Shown: positions 20,112 through 31,741 of the stretch, piece by piece
How the letters are laid out: the number at the start of each line of letters is the position of its first letter
Position numbering within the stretch: the first letter of the stretch is position 1
Origin: Gnomoniopsis sp. IMI 355080
Lineage: Eukaryota; Ascomycota; Sordariomycetes; Diaporthales; Gnomoniaceae
NCBI GenBank assembly: GCA_027946555.1
Contig: JAPEVC010000024.1
Location: forward strand, 1 to 64,000
Direction of reading: 5' to 3'
Length of the DNA: 64,000 nucleotides
Notes under the pieces: generated by a model
What the model was told of the DNA's origin: nothing
Database searches by the model: none
What the model saw: the letters and a program-made list of their open reading frames with translations, nothing else
Program-made: the position numbers and the translations under genes

Positions 20112-22701
20112 TTATACGTTCAAGTCCTTGTTGGGCACTTCCAGCTCTTTCGTTGTCTTTCTTGACCATCTCCACCATGGAATTACGCTTGTATGTCCAT
20201 CAAACCCTCGGGCAGACATATCATTGCCATGCGCCCCCCGGGAGTCAAAGTCCCATGTGCTTTCGCGTTTCCCAGCAACAATGGTCGTAGCACACGACTG
20301 TCTCCTAATTGTCTCTGTTTGCTGGTGTTGAGAGCGTTTCTCACGGCGAGAAGCAGCCCGTCGCTTCCAGCTTTCGCGCCAAGCCTTGATTGACAGACGC
20401 AGTCTTCGATACAAGCTCATACCTGCATGCGTCTGTAGGACAAAGATGAGTACAAAAAATGGCACACATACTGCGATCATGGTGGTTGCAAAGCGCCAAT
20501 CTGTTGGGGATATTGTGAAATTTTGCATCCCAAATACCGACTGTCAAGCAAAAGAAGGTCAGTTCAAATTTTTTTTTTTTTCCATGAAAAGATCACGAGT
20601 GGGATATGTTGCGGCTTACCGTAACGAAGCTCAGCGGTAGGAACAGCATCGAGACACCAGTGAGTATCTTAATGTTCTCTCCTTGTTCTATCGCCAAGCG
20701 ATTTTCCTTGACCGAACTGCCGCTATACAGTTGTTCCCGCAGGCATTCTATTTGCTGCCGAAGCTGCTCGTTGGATTTGATGAGGGCCCTGAGGTCATCT
20801 GTGGACAACTCTAGCCCATGTCGGAGATGACCAAGTTGTCGGAGATAGTTGATCCCCTCAGGACTTTCTGGATCGGGATGGGGCCATAGATTTGGATCTT
20901 TTCCCAGCCAAAATTTGTCGGAGAATGTTACTGTATATGCGTTTATCATTGATCTGATACTATCGTTAATCATTGCAAGGCAATTGAACGCCCAAAAATA
21001 ACGCCTGCTAAAAGTATAATCTGCGTCCTCGAACAGGAGTTTATCGCGGAGTTCGATATCAAATATGAAGTCCGTCTATATCGAGGCGTCTTTGTATCAG
21101 CTTCAGGTTTCTGAAAGGTCCTACAAGAGAGGTGGGTATGTAATGAACTCATCGTTCACGTACCGATGGTAACGCAAGTTCTGCAATGCTCTCATTTAAT
21201 CTTTGAAACCTTGCGGTGGCATTTTGATACTCAGTTCGGAGGCAATGCAGGAATGCATACGGCCCGCTGTAACACAAATGTCCATCGAAGTCATATGCTG
21301 AGCGAAGCTTATCAGGGAACCCTCGGATATTAAGCAAGTGGAATGGTGCGAAGTGTTCTTGTCCATTGGCTTGTAAAGTATGAGCAAAGGGTTGACTTTC
21401 GAGGGACAGACCAAGTATTGAACTGCACTCCGAAATTTCAAGACGGTCTGTCGATTCTCGGTCTGAGTAGTTACAGCTGTGACGCTGCCATGGGGCAGGT
21501 TCGAAGCCTTCATCCACAATTGTGTAATATTTAAAAACGAAAAGGAACGTTCGTTGGTGGAATGGTCTAGGTTCGATCGTTTTCCGCACATATGATGCAG
21601 TCTTTCCCTTGTTGACGTTTTTGTCCGAGATTATGTATGATAGTAGTGCATCCATGTCGAAATGACATTCCATGGTCAGGTGGATACTTGCAAACGTCGT
21701 TGGTGATGGCTGGTGCAGAATTCTATGGAAACTAATTAGACAAAAACAACCTACCAATCAAGGATTCTCGTTGACTTACATGATCCTTCCAACCGCAGTC
21801 CCTTCGAGATTGACATCCTAGACCTGATTTTAACACTTGAGGCTGCGCATAGGGCATTCATGATGATTGCACGAACTCTCAACATATTCCATGCACGTGA
21901 AGATCTGTCGGGATCATCAGGGCTGTTTGCCTGACTTTCTTTCTGAATCATGGTCAAGCTATCCCGGTCAACATCGTAGACCTCGCAGTCCGGATATTCA
22001 TCGGGGTCCAAGACGCTTGAGTCGAGACTGAAAAGCGTGGGTATTGTGAGTTCTTGTCTCTGAAGGTACACATCTCCGAGTGCAGAAGTGACCGCTGTGT
22101 CGCGTGGAGAAATCTGGTGTAGATGATGCAGTAAATCGGATTTTGAGGGAGAAGAAGCAGGGAGTGGTATCCTGACGCAGGATATCCGTCCATCTGATGA
22201 GAAGCACCCTTCCATCTCTGCGTCTTCTGGTCCGGGGCCAGCACCAACGACAGAGTGATGATCGCTGTCTTGCATATGTTCGTTGTCCCACTCCAAGTCA
22301 ATTGATCCGTTGACGAGGCCACGAGATGTTCGCTTGCCTTGAATATGTCCGAAGCGTAGCGGCATTTTGCTGCCACCACCGTGATTTGGGGGCGCCTGGG
22401 CAACTGCAGTCGCACACAGCATCAAATTTGATCACGAATCAAAGATCAAGTGTTGAAGATCAGATGCAGCACACCTAAGCTGAGCGGGCTTGCTGTCTAC
22501 TGAGACAAAGCCCCAAGTCGCAAAAGATGAATCCGGCAAATGTCTCAATTTTCTTCCTTCTGGGCCGATAACTGGCCTACTTGTCTTACCACCATGTGGT
22601 CCAATTTCCCCTATCCTGCCGGGCTTAGTTAGATCACTGTCGACGTCAATCCCGGGATGATCAACTAGCCTCGCCGCCGCCGGGATGGCATAGGTAGTCA
22701 T
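20112..22701 (-). CDS. CorA-like divalent metal transporter, fungal type (junctions partly unresolved)
   Basis: The C-terminal half is firm: exons 20112-20540, 20620-21075 and 21164 to about 21735, with clean introns of 79 and 88 nt. They join to give ENIKILTGVSMLFLPLSFVTSVFGMQNF followed by WRFATTMIAVCVPFFVLIFVLQT. This is the two-helix CorA membrane domain, in which the signature GMN appears as GMQN, as in many fungal relatives. Upstream coding includes MECHFDMDALLSYII, and, in a 5' part (about 21780-22400), APPNHGGGSKMPLRFG and RAWNMLRVRAIIMNALCAA. The first exon may be 22701 to about 22480 (ATWGFVSVDSKPAQL). The junction near 21735-21775 has a perfect GTAAGT donor and a TTAG acceptor, yet the frames differ by one. 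So either the splice is unusual or the gene is decaying. Expected at the plasma membrane or an organelle membrane. Confidence 0.65.
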
Positions 22702-23171
22702 GAAAGGTCTTGATTGGACTGTCCAGATGGGTGAGAGTCAAAGCACTCAGAGCTAAGCAAAGTGCATATGGTGAAGGGAAACTGCTAGACCTTCGCAGCT
22801 GCGCTCTGAGTAATTGACTTTTGATAAGATCTGCGGAGCCATTCATTACGGGAAAGCGACGTAGCCCCTAGAGCAACCGACTGCCCTTAGTATAATGAGG
22901 ATCCACTAAGACACAACCTACATCACCCAGCAGGCGAATATTCACCCTTGAAGCAACCGCTGTTGCACTATCCTTAGATTTCAGAGACTGAGCCCGACTG
23001 CTCATGATGGTAGGTGTCTCTCAGGCTTCCCCCTGTTCCTGTGCTCTGCGGAGACATGTAGCTTCCACTCGCATCAACATACTCAGGTAGTCTGGCATCA
23101 AAGTGGACGTATTCGACACCGACATGTAGTCCGGGCTTGTCGTGCTGAGGTGCTGGATCACATTCTGGGTG
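22702..23171. other. Intergenic
   Basis: Short region between the CorA-like gene start and the truncated membrane-protein relic. A leftward frame in 23021-23359 continues past the relic's stop in a different phase and may be the frameshifted tail of the same old gene. Confidence 0.4.
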
Positions 23172-23609
23172 CTATCCAGACGGGGACTTGTGGTCTGTGG
23201 CCTCTGATTTTCTGCAGACTGCAGGAAGTTCAAACTTGAAGCCCGTGTACTTTCCATCAACGCCTTGGCCAACCACTGGTGCCTTGTTAGCTGGAAATTC
23301 TCCGTAGCCACCTTCGGCATAGAGAGAGACCTCGACGATGCCTGTGTGCTGTGTTCCATTCAGTGCTTGTTGTCTCTTCCACCGTCGCCGACGTACGAGT
23401 AGCGATAGTAGGATAACCGGTGTTATAAGAAATGCTGCTCCGACGGATCCGATTCCTATGCTAATCTTTGAGCCAGTATTCAAACCGCTGTCAGTGAACA
23501 CAGGTGATGTCGATGTTGGAACGGACGATCCTGAGGTTGCAGTCCCAGTGCTGAGACCTGTCGAGGTCCCTGTCGTGGTCTCTGCTGGTGCGGCGATCCG
23601 CAGTCATCA
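23172..23609 (-). pseudogene. 5'-truncated Ser/Thr-rich single-pass membrane protein
   Basis: Leftward frame, open from about 23609 to the stop at 23172. It encodes a Thr/Ser-rich stalk (ETTTGTSTGLSTGTATSG), then GSKISIGIGSVGAAFLITPVILLSLLV, a transmembrane helix, then RRRRWKRQQ as stop-transfer and a short cytoplasmic tail. This is the usual C-terminal half of fungal wall-stress-sensor-like or Ser-rich membrane proteins, whose N-terminal Cys-rich ectodomain should be encoded just upstream. No start codon, signal peptide or ectodomain exists upstream; a TGA closes the frame and the sequence up to the sulfatase 3' end looks non-coding. I regard it as a relic. Confidence 0.6.
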
Positions 23610-23910
23610 AGCTGAAGTGGTACGACTTGTGCAGTACTTATATAAGGAGACTAACGGTGCGTGTTATTCTATCCATTCGCACCCAGCTATATAATCACTT
23701 CAAAAGCAGAACATATCTCGTTACCAATTCTCGACCTGAACTGACGGAAAAACGGATTGGGGGGCACGAGACTGTTCGTTACCGATTTTCATGGTAGTTG
23801 CACTTCGTTATGAACTGTATTGAAAACTTAATTAAGTCGTCCCATTCGTAGGTAATTTTCTTTCGACCAATCCGTGTCGAGCCGCTCCAAGACACTTAAA
23901 GGAAGGATGA

Positions 23911-26094
23911 TCATGATATGTAGCTAAATTTCACTTCAACACTTGATCCATCCAGCTCCTCTGGCGTCAGATCTCTGGCCCGCGCCTCCATTTCTGCCAG
24001 AGTCTCCATAACTTCTCCGTACATGACACCGTTCCAACCGATTGTATCGGCCGCATCACCAGCCGTCCCCGCTCCGTAGTCTGCGGCGTCTTGATGCGGT
24101 GTTGTCAACTCCGAAAGCTCCATCGAGTAGTTGGAGTGGAAGTAGGGAGCCTCATTGTCGTGATCATATGATGTAGCACAAGCGTCGAAATGAACGCTGG
24201 GAAGAGACGAGTAGTAAAGATCATAGCGCGGATCTAAAGCCTCAGCAAGAGTCCTGACCGAGCCGTCAGGGTGTAAAATGGTCCATGGCGCGCGGCACGA
24301 GTCGCCAATGCAAGCCTTCAACAGCAGCATTAGCCCGTTGAGCCGCGAAGTCAAGCGGGCTGCCTCGGCAGAGCTGTTGGCCGCAATCGGGGTCAATTCG
24401 TAAGGGTCCGCTACTGTATCGTAAAGCTCAGTCTGTCCTGTACACCAAACTGCGTACATATAGCTGTAGTCCTTGGAGACAATGCGCGCGGTCTTGTATG
24501 TGTTGTTCGCTAAGAAAACATTTGCATGGTCAGTATGAAAGTCAATGAGGTCTTCAGATACGCAAGTATCTACCCAAGAATTCTTTAGGAATCAAACAGT
24601 TCCCAGGGCTGGTTACAAACACTTGCACTCTTTAAGTACGAACAGAGGGATTGTCACTTACAAACGCTGGTGTTGTCATAGCCAATGCCAGTGGCTTCGA
24701 TGATTCCATTTCCCCAGTATTCGACGTTCACAGTTTCAACATAGTTAACGTCCAGCCCAGATGAGTTACTCGTTGAGCTACTGCTGTTGGCTGTGAAGTA
24801 TGGCAAGAGACTTCGGCCATCAAGCCAACTGGGCCACTCGGATTCGTCAACCCCAGCGATATCTAGCAAAGTTGGAGCTATGTCGATATGGTTCGATGGA
24901 ATATCAGTGCCCAGGCCAACGGGAATACCAGGGCCACTGATGAAGAAGGGAACGTGAGTGTCCTCTTTATACGGAAGTGTCTTGCCGCAGGGGACTCGAT
25001 GCTGGCCCAAGTGATATCCGTGGTCGGCACTAAAGATGACGACTGTGTTCTCCAGCTGGCCTTTTTCCTCGAGCAGATCGAGTAGGTGGTCAACCATTTC
25101 ATTCACAGACTGCAGTGTCTGGGCACGAGCGCGAGCGATCTCGTCAACAAGCTGAATGGTAGCACTGTCCATCAACGGAAGCTGGCCAACCCAAGATGGC
25201 TTATTGTTGACAAGAGGGTTGAAGTTGGGCGTGCGAGGGGCGGTCACGTTCTGGAAGAGGTTGGCGTGACGCGCAGCCGGCACTGGGGGCCAGTCGCCAG
25301 TGGTATTGAAAGTTTGATGAGGTGCCGTTGGGGCCACCATTAGGAACCAGGGCTGGCCAGTGACAGTCTCATTGGCAATGAGTTTCTCAACGCGATCAAC
25401 AGCCTTGGCGTGAACAACATCTTGCAGGTATGACCCGTTATAGTACCGCGGCGTGGCACCATCAACGGAGAAAACAGGAGTGTTGTAAGTGTACATCCAC
25501 GGGTCGAGCATGCCGTCGAAGCGGTCCCAACCAGACGGAGGAGTATCATAGTTCCAGTTGGCATATCCGTTCATAATCTTGCCAATGTACCTAAATTTTC
25601 ATCCAGTTTTAGTCTTTGAGTCTTTTTTTTTTACAACGGCATGAGAACACTACGAGGTGAGGACATACTCAGTCCTGTAACCGGCTCGATTCATATAGTG
25701 CGGAAGATTGTCGGCATCCTCGCCTGAGGCTTGGAACTTCGTGAAACTGCCACCAGGAAGAACCACGTTCGTAATGTTCGTGTTGTGCGCGTGTTGACCA
25801 CGCAACAAAGCCGCACGAGATGGACAGCATAGTGCTACTGTTGTGTAGTGGTTGTTGAAAGCGAAGCCTGAACGACAATTAGCAACGAAACCTCTTTGTG
25901 TCTGGCGAGTCGATTCTTTGTATATGTAGTCCAAACTTGCCTTTTCCTTGAATCCGACTGGTAACAGAGTCGAGATACTGTAACGATCCCAACTCAATGT
26001 CCTGGTCATCTGTAAATACAAAAAGAACGTTTGGCTGGGCCGCCTGCGCAATCGAAGCTGCTAGGCCAGCGACACAAATTAGGGACCGATACAT
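23911..26094 (-). CDS. Secreted arylsulfatase
   Basis: Four exons: 25941-26094, 25669-25867, 24662-25590 and 23911-24509, coding 626 residues. Signal peptide at 1-19 (MYRSLICVAGLAASIAQAA). PNVLFVFTDDQD holds the metal-binding Asp pair (29, 30). Residues 65-69, CCPSR followed by AALLRGQ, are the sulfatase signature, with Cys65 the residue converted to formylglycine. FSADHGYHLGQHR and KEDTHVPFFISGPGI supply further active-site residues. Several N-glycosylation sequons fit an extracellular enzyme. Length matches fungal arylsulfatases, which release sulfate from aryl esters when sulfur is scarce. Intron 1 (25868-25940) begins GCAAGT and ends TTCAG, a GC-AG intron; no GT alternative keeps the frame. 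Introns 2 and 3 are standard (78 and 152 nt). Confidence 0.93.
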
Positions 26095-27438
26095 TTTGGA
26101 GCAAGACGCTAAAGTACTTGGGACGACGCTTACAAGCTTTCGTCTGCCAGACCAAATGAAATTGGCTCCGGACTAAATTTATATATATCGTAAAGACCGT
26201 AAAGTAAGCTCGCCGTCCTACCCGGACATCGTCATGCAGGGGTCGGACCGACTGCCAGTACATAGTATATTTACCATGGACTAATTATTGCGTAGACGTC
26301 TAGCCGATATCTCGCTGCACGTGGTTCCGTTACATTGGCCCCACTGCAAAGCACACTACGTCTGCATGCTGTTATGATGGAAGGATGTGGGTCGATGGCG
26401 CGATACAACATAGATCATCGTCTGCCGAGTTGAAAACAGACTGTCTTCTCATTCGCCTGTCAGCTACGGTCTTGGCACGACATCGACTCTGGAAAGACCA
26501 TCGATCAATCCTCGTCAGCCAACGGCAACATCCTGGAGCACCGTTACTCGTCCTATATTCCACCATTTATTGGCAAGAGCTTGGGGAAGACCCCGACTAT
26601 CATCATTTTATTGTGCTTCACATTTTTCAATATAGCAGTAGTCGCAATCTTGAAATAACTGCAAGACAACCTTGATCCACGTAAGCGGGCGCATGGCAGC
26701 TGGAGGGGACGCGGCGTACTTAGGTAGCATCTCATGCTCAAATGCCCTATAAAAACTTGTTATGTAGAGACCATAGGCGAGGTTCCACAGGTATTTCTGA
26801 TTGTAGATGCCACCGAAAAGAGACAACCAGCACGAAACACCGCGACTTGGACTAGGCTCATTTGGTCAAACCACAATAATGATCAGTGCATTCAAATACA
26901 GGGGCACCATCTCACTCAAGTCAAATCCGACGGAAGTTGGGAGACAAAAGGTTTCGAGGTTGCCTGAAAGCCAAGAATGTAAAGTGGGTGGTTCAAGGTG
27001 GACTCACCACTGAGGGTCTACAATGGTTTGCTGAAATGGATCGATATTGACGTACCGTCGACCGAGAAATTCCCTCAGACAGATCCTCTTTTAATACCTT
27101 AGCCGAAGAGAATCCATCTAAACTTGGTAGCGAAGAAGGCATACCGCTATTTGACCGGGCCCCGTCACTAGCTATAGGTGCACGTCACAGAGAGCAGGGT
27201 CAAGACAAGACGAAAGAGCTAGTGGCATACCGAACGTCTAGTCTGGGCTCTTTTTGTAGATGATCTAGAGAGGATAGTTTAAGATCAAGTGTACCGCACA
27301 AGAAGGGTATTAGGAATGGACCTACTTGAAAATATCAAGTGGGATATATTTCGCGAAGTTGCGTTTCGGTTGGGTCGGGATTTCTATCTCGTAAACAGTG
27401 TAACCCATCTGTACGAATGTTATACTATCTGTCTTCGC
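26095..27438. other. Intergenic between sulfatase and permease
   Basis: About 1.3 kb, no gene supported. The left part is the sulfatase promoter, with an AT-rich TTATATATATC stretch at about 26180-26190. The right part holds the permease 3' end. Small frames on both strands lack recognisable features. Confidence 0.55.
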
Positions 27439-29298
27439 TCACTCGCTGCGGTCGAAGTCGCCAGCACCAAGCTTCCTGTCCCCCTCATTGACATAGTCGT
27501 GGCTATAGGCATCCGCTGCTCGTTCCTCGTATGCGTAGATGGTGGCTGGAATCAAACTCTCCTTGACAGGAAACGCAACACTAAGTAAGATGTAGACCGA
27601 AGCAGCCAGTCCGAACCCAACAGCATAATTCAAATAGTAGATATAGATCGCGCCTCCAATGTTCAACGATGGTGTGACGTCGTGGGCCAGCCCAGGGAGA
27701 TTCGGACCAACTGCCACAAGAAGAGCCACCACGGCACGCAAGTTGGTCCCGCGCCAATATCTGTATCGGCCATCTGGATCGTACAAGCCTGGTACGTCGA
27801 TAGCGCGCCTCTTCACGACAAAGTAGTCGCTGATCAAGATGGCAGAAATGGGCGCAAGGAAGATCGCCAAAGCGCTGACGAACGCGACCAGCTGCGGCGC
27901 GGAACCGGATATCTTCCAGGGCACCATGACCCAACCACCAACAAGTGTGCCGAGAAATGCGCCTCTTTTGATATTGATATATCGAGGAAACAACCCACTC
28001 AGATCATTGGACAAGGAGACAATGTTGGCGCTCATGTTGATACCAATCTGCGCCAAGCAGAAGGACATGCCTGAAATTCATTATGAGCTCGTAAGACACA
28101 CAACGTCTAGGAAGCTCAAGGGTGAAACTTACCACAGAAGAACACAGCCGCTCGACCTCCACTACTGCCCTGCCACTTCTCCAGCAGATCGGCTGGACTC
28201 CAGATGAAGTCACCATAGACTATCAAAAGCAAGATCAGCATTTATCCGCGTTGTCTGCCATGAGATTGCGCGGCACGTTCCTCTGGCCCCATAACGTGGT
28301 TTGAAACATTGAAAGGGTAACAGAAAGAAGGCACTCGGAAACATACCGACTTTGGTAGCACTACAAGCGATCATACCCATGACCCCTATGTACAAGCCTA
28401 CCAAAGGCAGACTGGCTGCTTGCACAACCTGATGTTTGGGTGATTTGACAAACCGGGAGACGTCAGCTATATTAGTAGCCATAGTCGCCCAACCACATAC
28501 GCTCTGAAATAACATGTAGACCGTCAGCCACGCCCTCTTGCTCCCGGTAACTGTAGGCCTTTGGTCGAAAATCTCGCCCGATGTGCCGGCCCGATGTACC
28601 AAGTATCCCACGATCCCCAACGACGTGGCTATCATCAACATAGCCTTCAAGTAGAAGAACCACTTCATGCGGTGCGGTGGGATCAGCACGAAAGGCAGCT
28701 GGAAAGACCAAAATACAAAGTGCGCCACCAATGTCTTAGAGTCGATGTCTTGATCCGCGGGAATTGTATTAGGAATTTTCGCAAAGGAAGGCCACATGGC
28801 CGTCAGCACCTGCACCATCACGGTGGATCCGCTGAATGTTTGCAGCGCGTGCCAGAACAGCGCGGTGATTATGCGCACCACAACCACGCCTTTCGCCGCG
28901 TGGAACCCGAAGCTACTACGCGCCTGGATCGGGAAAGGCACTCGTAATTGGGTCCCAATGTGACCATTGAGTACGACAGGAATAGCGATGAGGGCATCCC
29001 CTAAGAAGGTGCACCAGATCGCCTCTTTATAAGTCAGCCCGATGTCAATGATAGTTGCCATAGACTCCCAGCCCTGAATGGTGAGGATATCCGAGAACCA
29101 GTAAAAGACAAGCGTCCAGGCTTTCCATGTCTGCCGTTCTGGAGGGGTCGGATCCGTGTCACTATTGGAGTAAGTGCCAATTGGGGCAAAGGAGCTGGCT
29201 GGCACATCGAGTTCCCATGCTTTGGTGGAAGTGATGCGTGCTTTGGCGATGTCCTTGGAGGGGAGCCTCGGAAGGCGCTCGCGCAAAGCGATTGTCAT
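27439..29298 (-). CDS. NCS1-family nucleobase/hydantoin/allantoin permease
   Basis: Three exons (28347-29298, 28133-28219, 27439-28070) encode 556 residues, all junctions phase 1 with standard signals. The N-terminal PERQTWKAWTLVFYWFSDILTIQGWESMATIIDIGLTYKEAIWCTFLGD, then NGHIGTQLRVPFPIQARSSFGFHAA, are hallmark NCS1 blocks (first helices and the substrate-binding unwound helix). YGDFIWSPADLLEKW and GMSFCLAQIGINMSANIVSLSNDLSGLFPRYINIKRG cover helices 7-9. About 12 transmembrane helices are expected. Fungal members are proton symporters for uracil, uridine, allantoin, thiamine or cytosine-purines; the bacterial Mhp1 carries benzyl-hydantoin. Its neighbourhood (amidase next door, hydantoinase, racemase and carbamoylase within 15 kb) makes a hydantoin or related ureide the best guess for substrate. 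Confidence 0.93.
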
Positions 29299-29667
29299 GA
29301 CAAGAATTTCTCGACGCGGCGGCGTGGAATTGGCAAAACAAAGAATAAAATAAAAAAATCACGTAAATTCTTGTGAGTGAGGCATGATATGTATGTTATA
29401 CAAGCATTGGTTTAAATTGGATTGACCTTATCTGATTGCCCGGAGGCAGAGAGATAGGCATAGCAAAGGCGGCGGTATCGCTGAACTTAACAACCATAGA
29501 CCTGGTACGGACTGAGTCAATACCTACCATTCGATTGGGAGAGACCAGCGATTTCCGTCGGTCATCAGTCCCTAAACTGTCATAGTACAGGAACTATAAT
29601 ATAATTAAATTGTTCCTAGAAATTCCACGGACCGGTGTACGGTATATTTCTGACGCTCGAGGCGCCA
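29299..29667. other. Permease promoter / amidase 3' region
   Basis: About 370 nt between the permease start and the amidase stop, both transcribed leftward. It contains TGCCCGGAGGCA at about 29438-29448 and several CGG triplets that could serve Zn2Cys6 regulators, but no exact copy of the motifs shared by the hydantoinase and racemase promoters. Confidence 0.4.
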
Positions 29668-31106
29668 TCAGAGTTGAGACTTCCAGCCGCCTTCTTCCTC
29701 AAAAATCTCACCTACGGTCTTACAGACGGCCAGCAGCTTCCTGTCTTCGTACCTGGGTGCTACGAAGGAAACGCCGACAGGCAATCCATTCTCGCCTCCG
29801 AAGCCAGGGATGTTAACAACAGGAACATGAAGAGCCTGTTGTGTGATAGAGTCAAGTCAGTGTCACATGCCTGAGAGAAAGCTATGCTGATCGGGCCAAG
29901 CGGCCAGTACACAAAAGAAGGGACAGAACTTACCGTCCACATCAGGTTGAATGCTGGCGATCCAGTGCTCTCGATTCCCATGGGCGCCTCGCCTGGCACA
30001 GAAGGCGTCACAACAGCTGCATACTTTGACAGCAGCGCATCCACCCTAGGTCTAGCAGCGGCGATACTGTCACATGCACGCAAATACTCGGCATGCGTTC
30101 GTTGACTTGCGTTCTCCACATGCCCAACTAGCAGGCTGTGCAGCTTGTCCTTCGCGACGGCATACTCGGGCAGAAACGACGACCTTCCATCAGCAGCCAT
30201 CATGACGGAATGCCAGTATGGCAGCTCGCGCAAGTCGTCCGGCAGTTCAACCTGTTCCACTTCTGCGCCATGCGCCTTGAGTAACTTTACAGCCATTTCC
30301 ATGGCTGCAGCAGTGGCCGGTTGAACATTTCCGTCCCAATTGACTGTCTTCATGAATCCAATCTTGGCTCCACGGAGCTCAAATTGCCCGCCCGTCTGCG
30401 GGAACGGAGGCTCATCATCCTGCAAAGCAAACACGTCGGCGAGGAGTTCCAAATCCTCTACAGAACGAGTATACAAGCCCAAGGTATCCAACCAGAGCGA
30501 GTATGTCTTCTGCCCTTCGCGAGTAATGGCGTTCCAAGTAGGCTTGAATGCGTAGATCCCGTTGAATGAGCCCGGACGAATCACGCTGCCGGCTGTCTGC
30601 GTGCCCAGTGCAACAGCGGCCTGAAAATCAGCAACGACAGCTGCAGATCCCGTGCTCGAGCCGCCTGGCGTGCGCTTAGGATCGTGAGGATTGCATGTCT
30701 TTGGCCCATCCGTCACGGCTGCAAACTCGGGCGTGGTCGTCTTGCCCACAATGAGAGCGCCCGCGTTGCGGAGGATCATCACCGACCCGGCGTCTACGCG
30801 CGGAAAACTGTTGGCATATATGGCCGAGTTGTGTTCCGTAGGCATATCTTTGGTGTAGATGATATCCTTCACGGCTACAGAGATGCCGTGTAGCGGTCCG
30901 CGACTCTCCGGGGGCACTTTATCAAGTTCCTTGGCCTGGGCGATGACATAGTCCGGATTCAAATAGGCCCACGCCTTCACAGTCCCGTCTCTTTCTTCGA
31001 TTCGCGAAAGTATCGAACGAGCATAGTCTTCGACTGTCAAATTGTTGGATCGAATCTGCTTCACGGCCTGTGCAGCCGTCAGTCTGTATGGTGCGATTGA
31101 GGACAT
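29668..31106 (-). CDS. Amidase-signature family hydrolase
   Basis: Two exons, 29934-31106 and 29668-29835, intron 98 nt, phase 0, 446 residues from ATG 31106 (MSSIAPYRLT). The frame stays open upstream to 31250, but that part does not look like the family. Amidase-signature triad: Lys80 in SVAVKDII, the Ser pair 150-151 in GGSSTGSA, and the nucleophile Ser174 in GTQTAGSV. The C-terminal exon gives ALHVPVVNIPGFGGENGLPVGVSFVAPRYEDRKLL, the typical closing block of these enzymes. The first Gly of the usual GGSSGG is replaced by Thr (GGSSTG), a known variant. Cuts amide bonds; substrate unknown. Same strand as and 369 nt from the permease, so it may act on an imported amide or ureide. Confidence 0.92.
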
Positions 31107-31741
31107 TTTGAGTCCTCTGCGCCACTGATAGGCTAAACGTTCATAACAAGGCACAACAAGCGAGTTCGGAGAGGCTCTGTTGAAATATGTATATGAGTGG
31201 GCAAGTTTGCAATTCTCGAGCTGCAGTAAGGAACAAGACGTGAAAGCCATGCGGATACAAAAGCTTTATGCAGGATCGCCTGCAGTACCCCACATTACTG
31301 TACTCAGTCGAGTAGATCGGCTCTTCATAACATGCAATACTGCCGCTTCTTATCATGGTCGGCTTGTTAGAGCGTCACAAACGCCTGGTAGGTTAGATAG
31401 GCAGGCCCCGAAACATTGAAGGGCGACAGAGAATGCTTCTGCTCCCTTTTGATATAACTAGCCCCTGGCGAAGCCATAATCTCTCTGTTTAGTGCTCATC
31501 GCCATGCATGTTCATCAAGAGCATGCCGATCACAAGAGACTAAAAACAGCAAATATGATAGGATAAGGATTTCATTCCATGCAGTCATTCATGAACAAGT
31601 AAACAAATCAGCCACCCATCCCAAGTCCCAGAACCTTGTTTGCCCTTTGACCGCATTCATAACCGAGTACTTGTATTGTACATTAAACACAGCCATCAAA
31701 ACTATCCTCAAACACCACAAAACTCCAGGACCCCTCTCTCT
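31107..31741. other. Intergenic, amidase promoter / SMC4 3' region
   Basis: About 635 nt with no gene; both flanking genes run leftward. Confidence 0.6.

Noticed and set aside
31107..31250. N-terminal extension of the amidase to 31250
   Set aside because: The extra 48 residues are unlike amidase N-termini, while MSSIAPYRLTAAQAV starts where the family helix begins.
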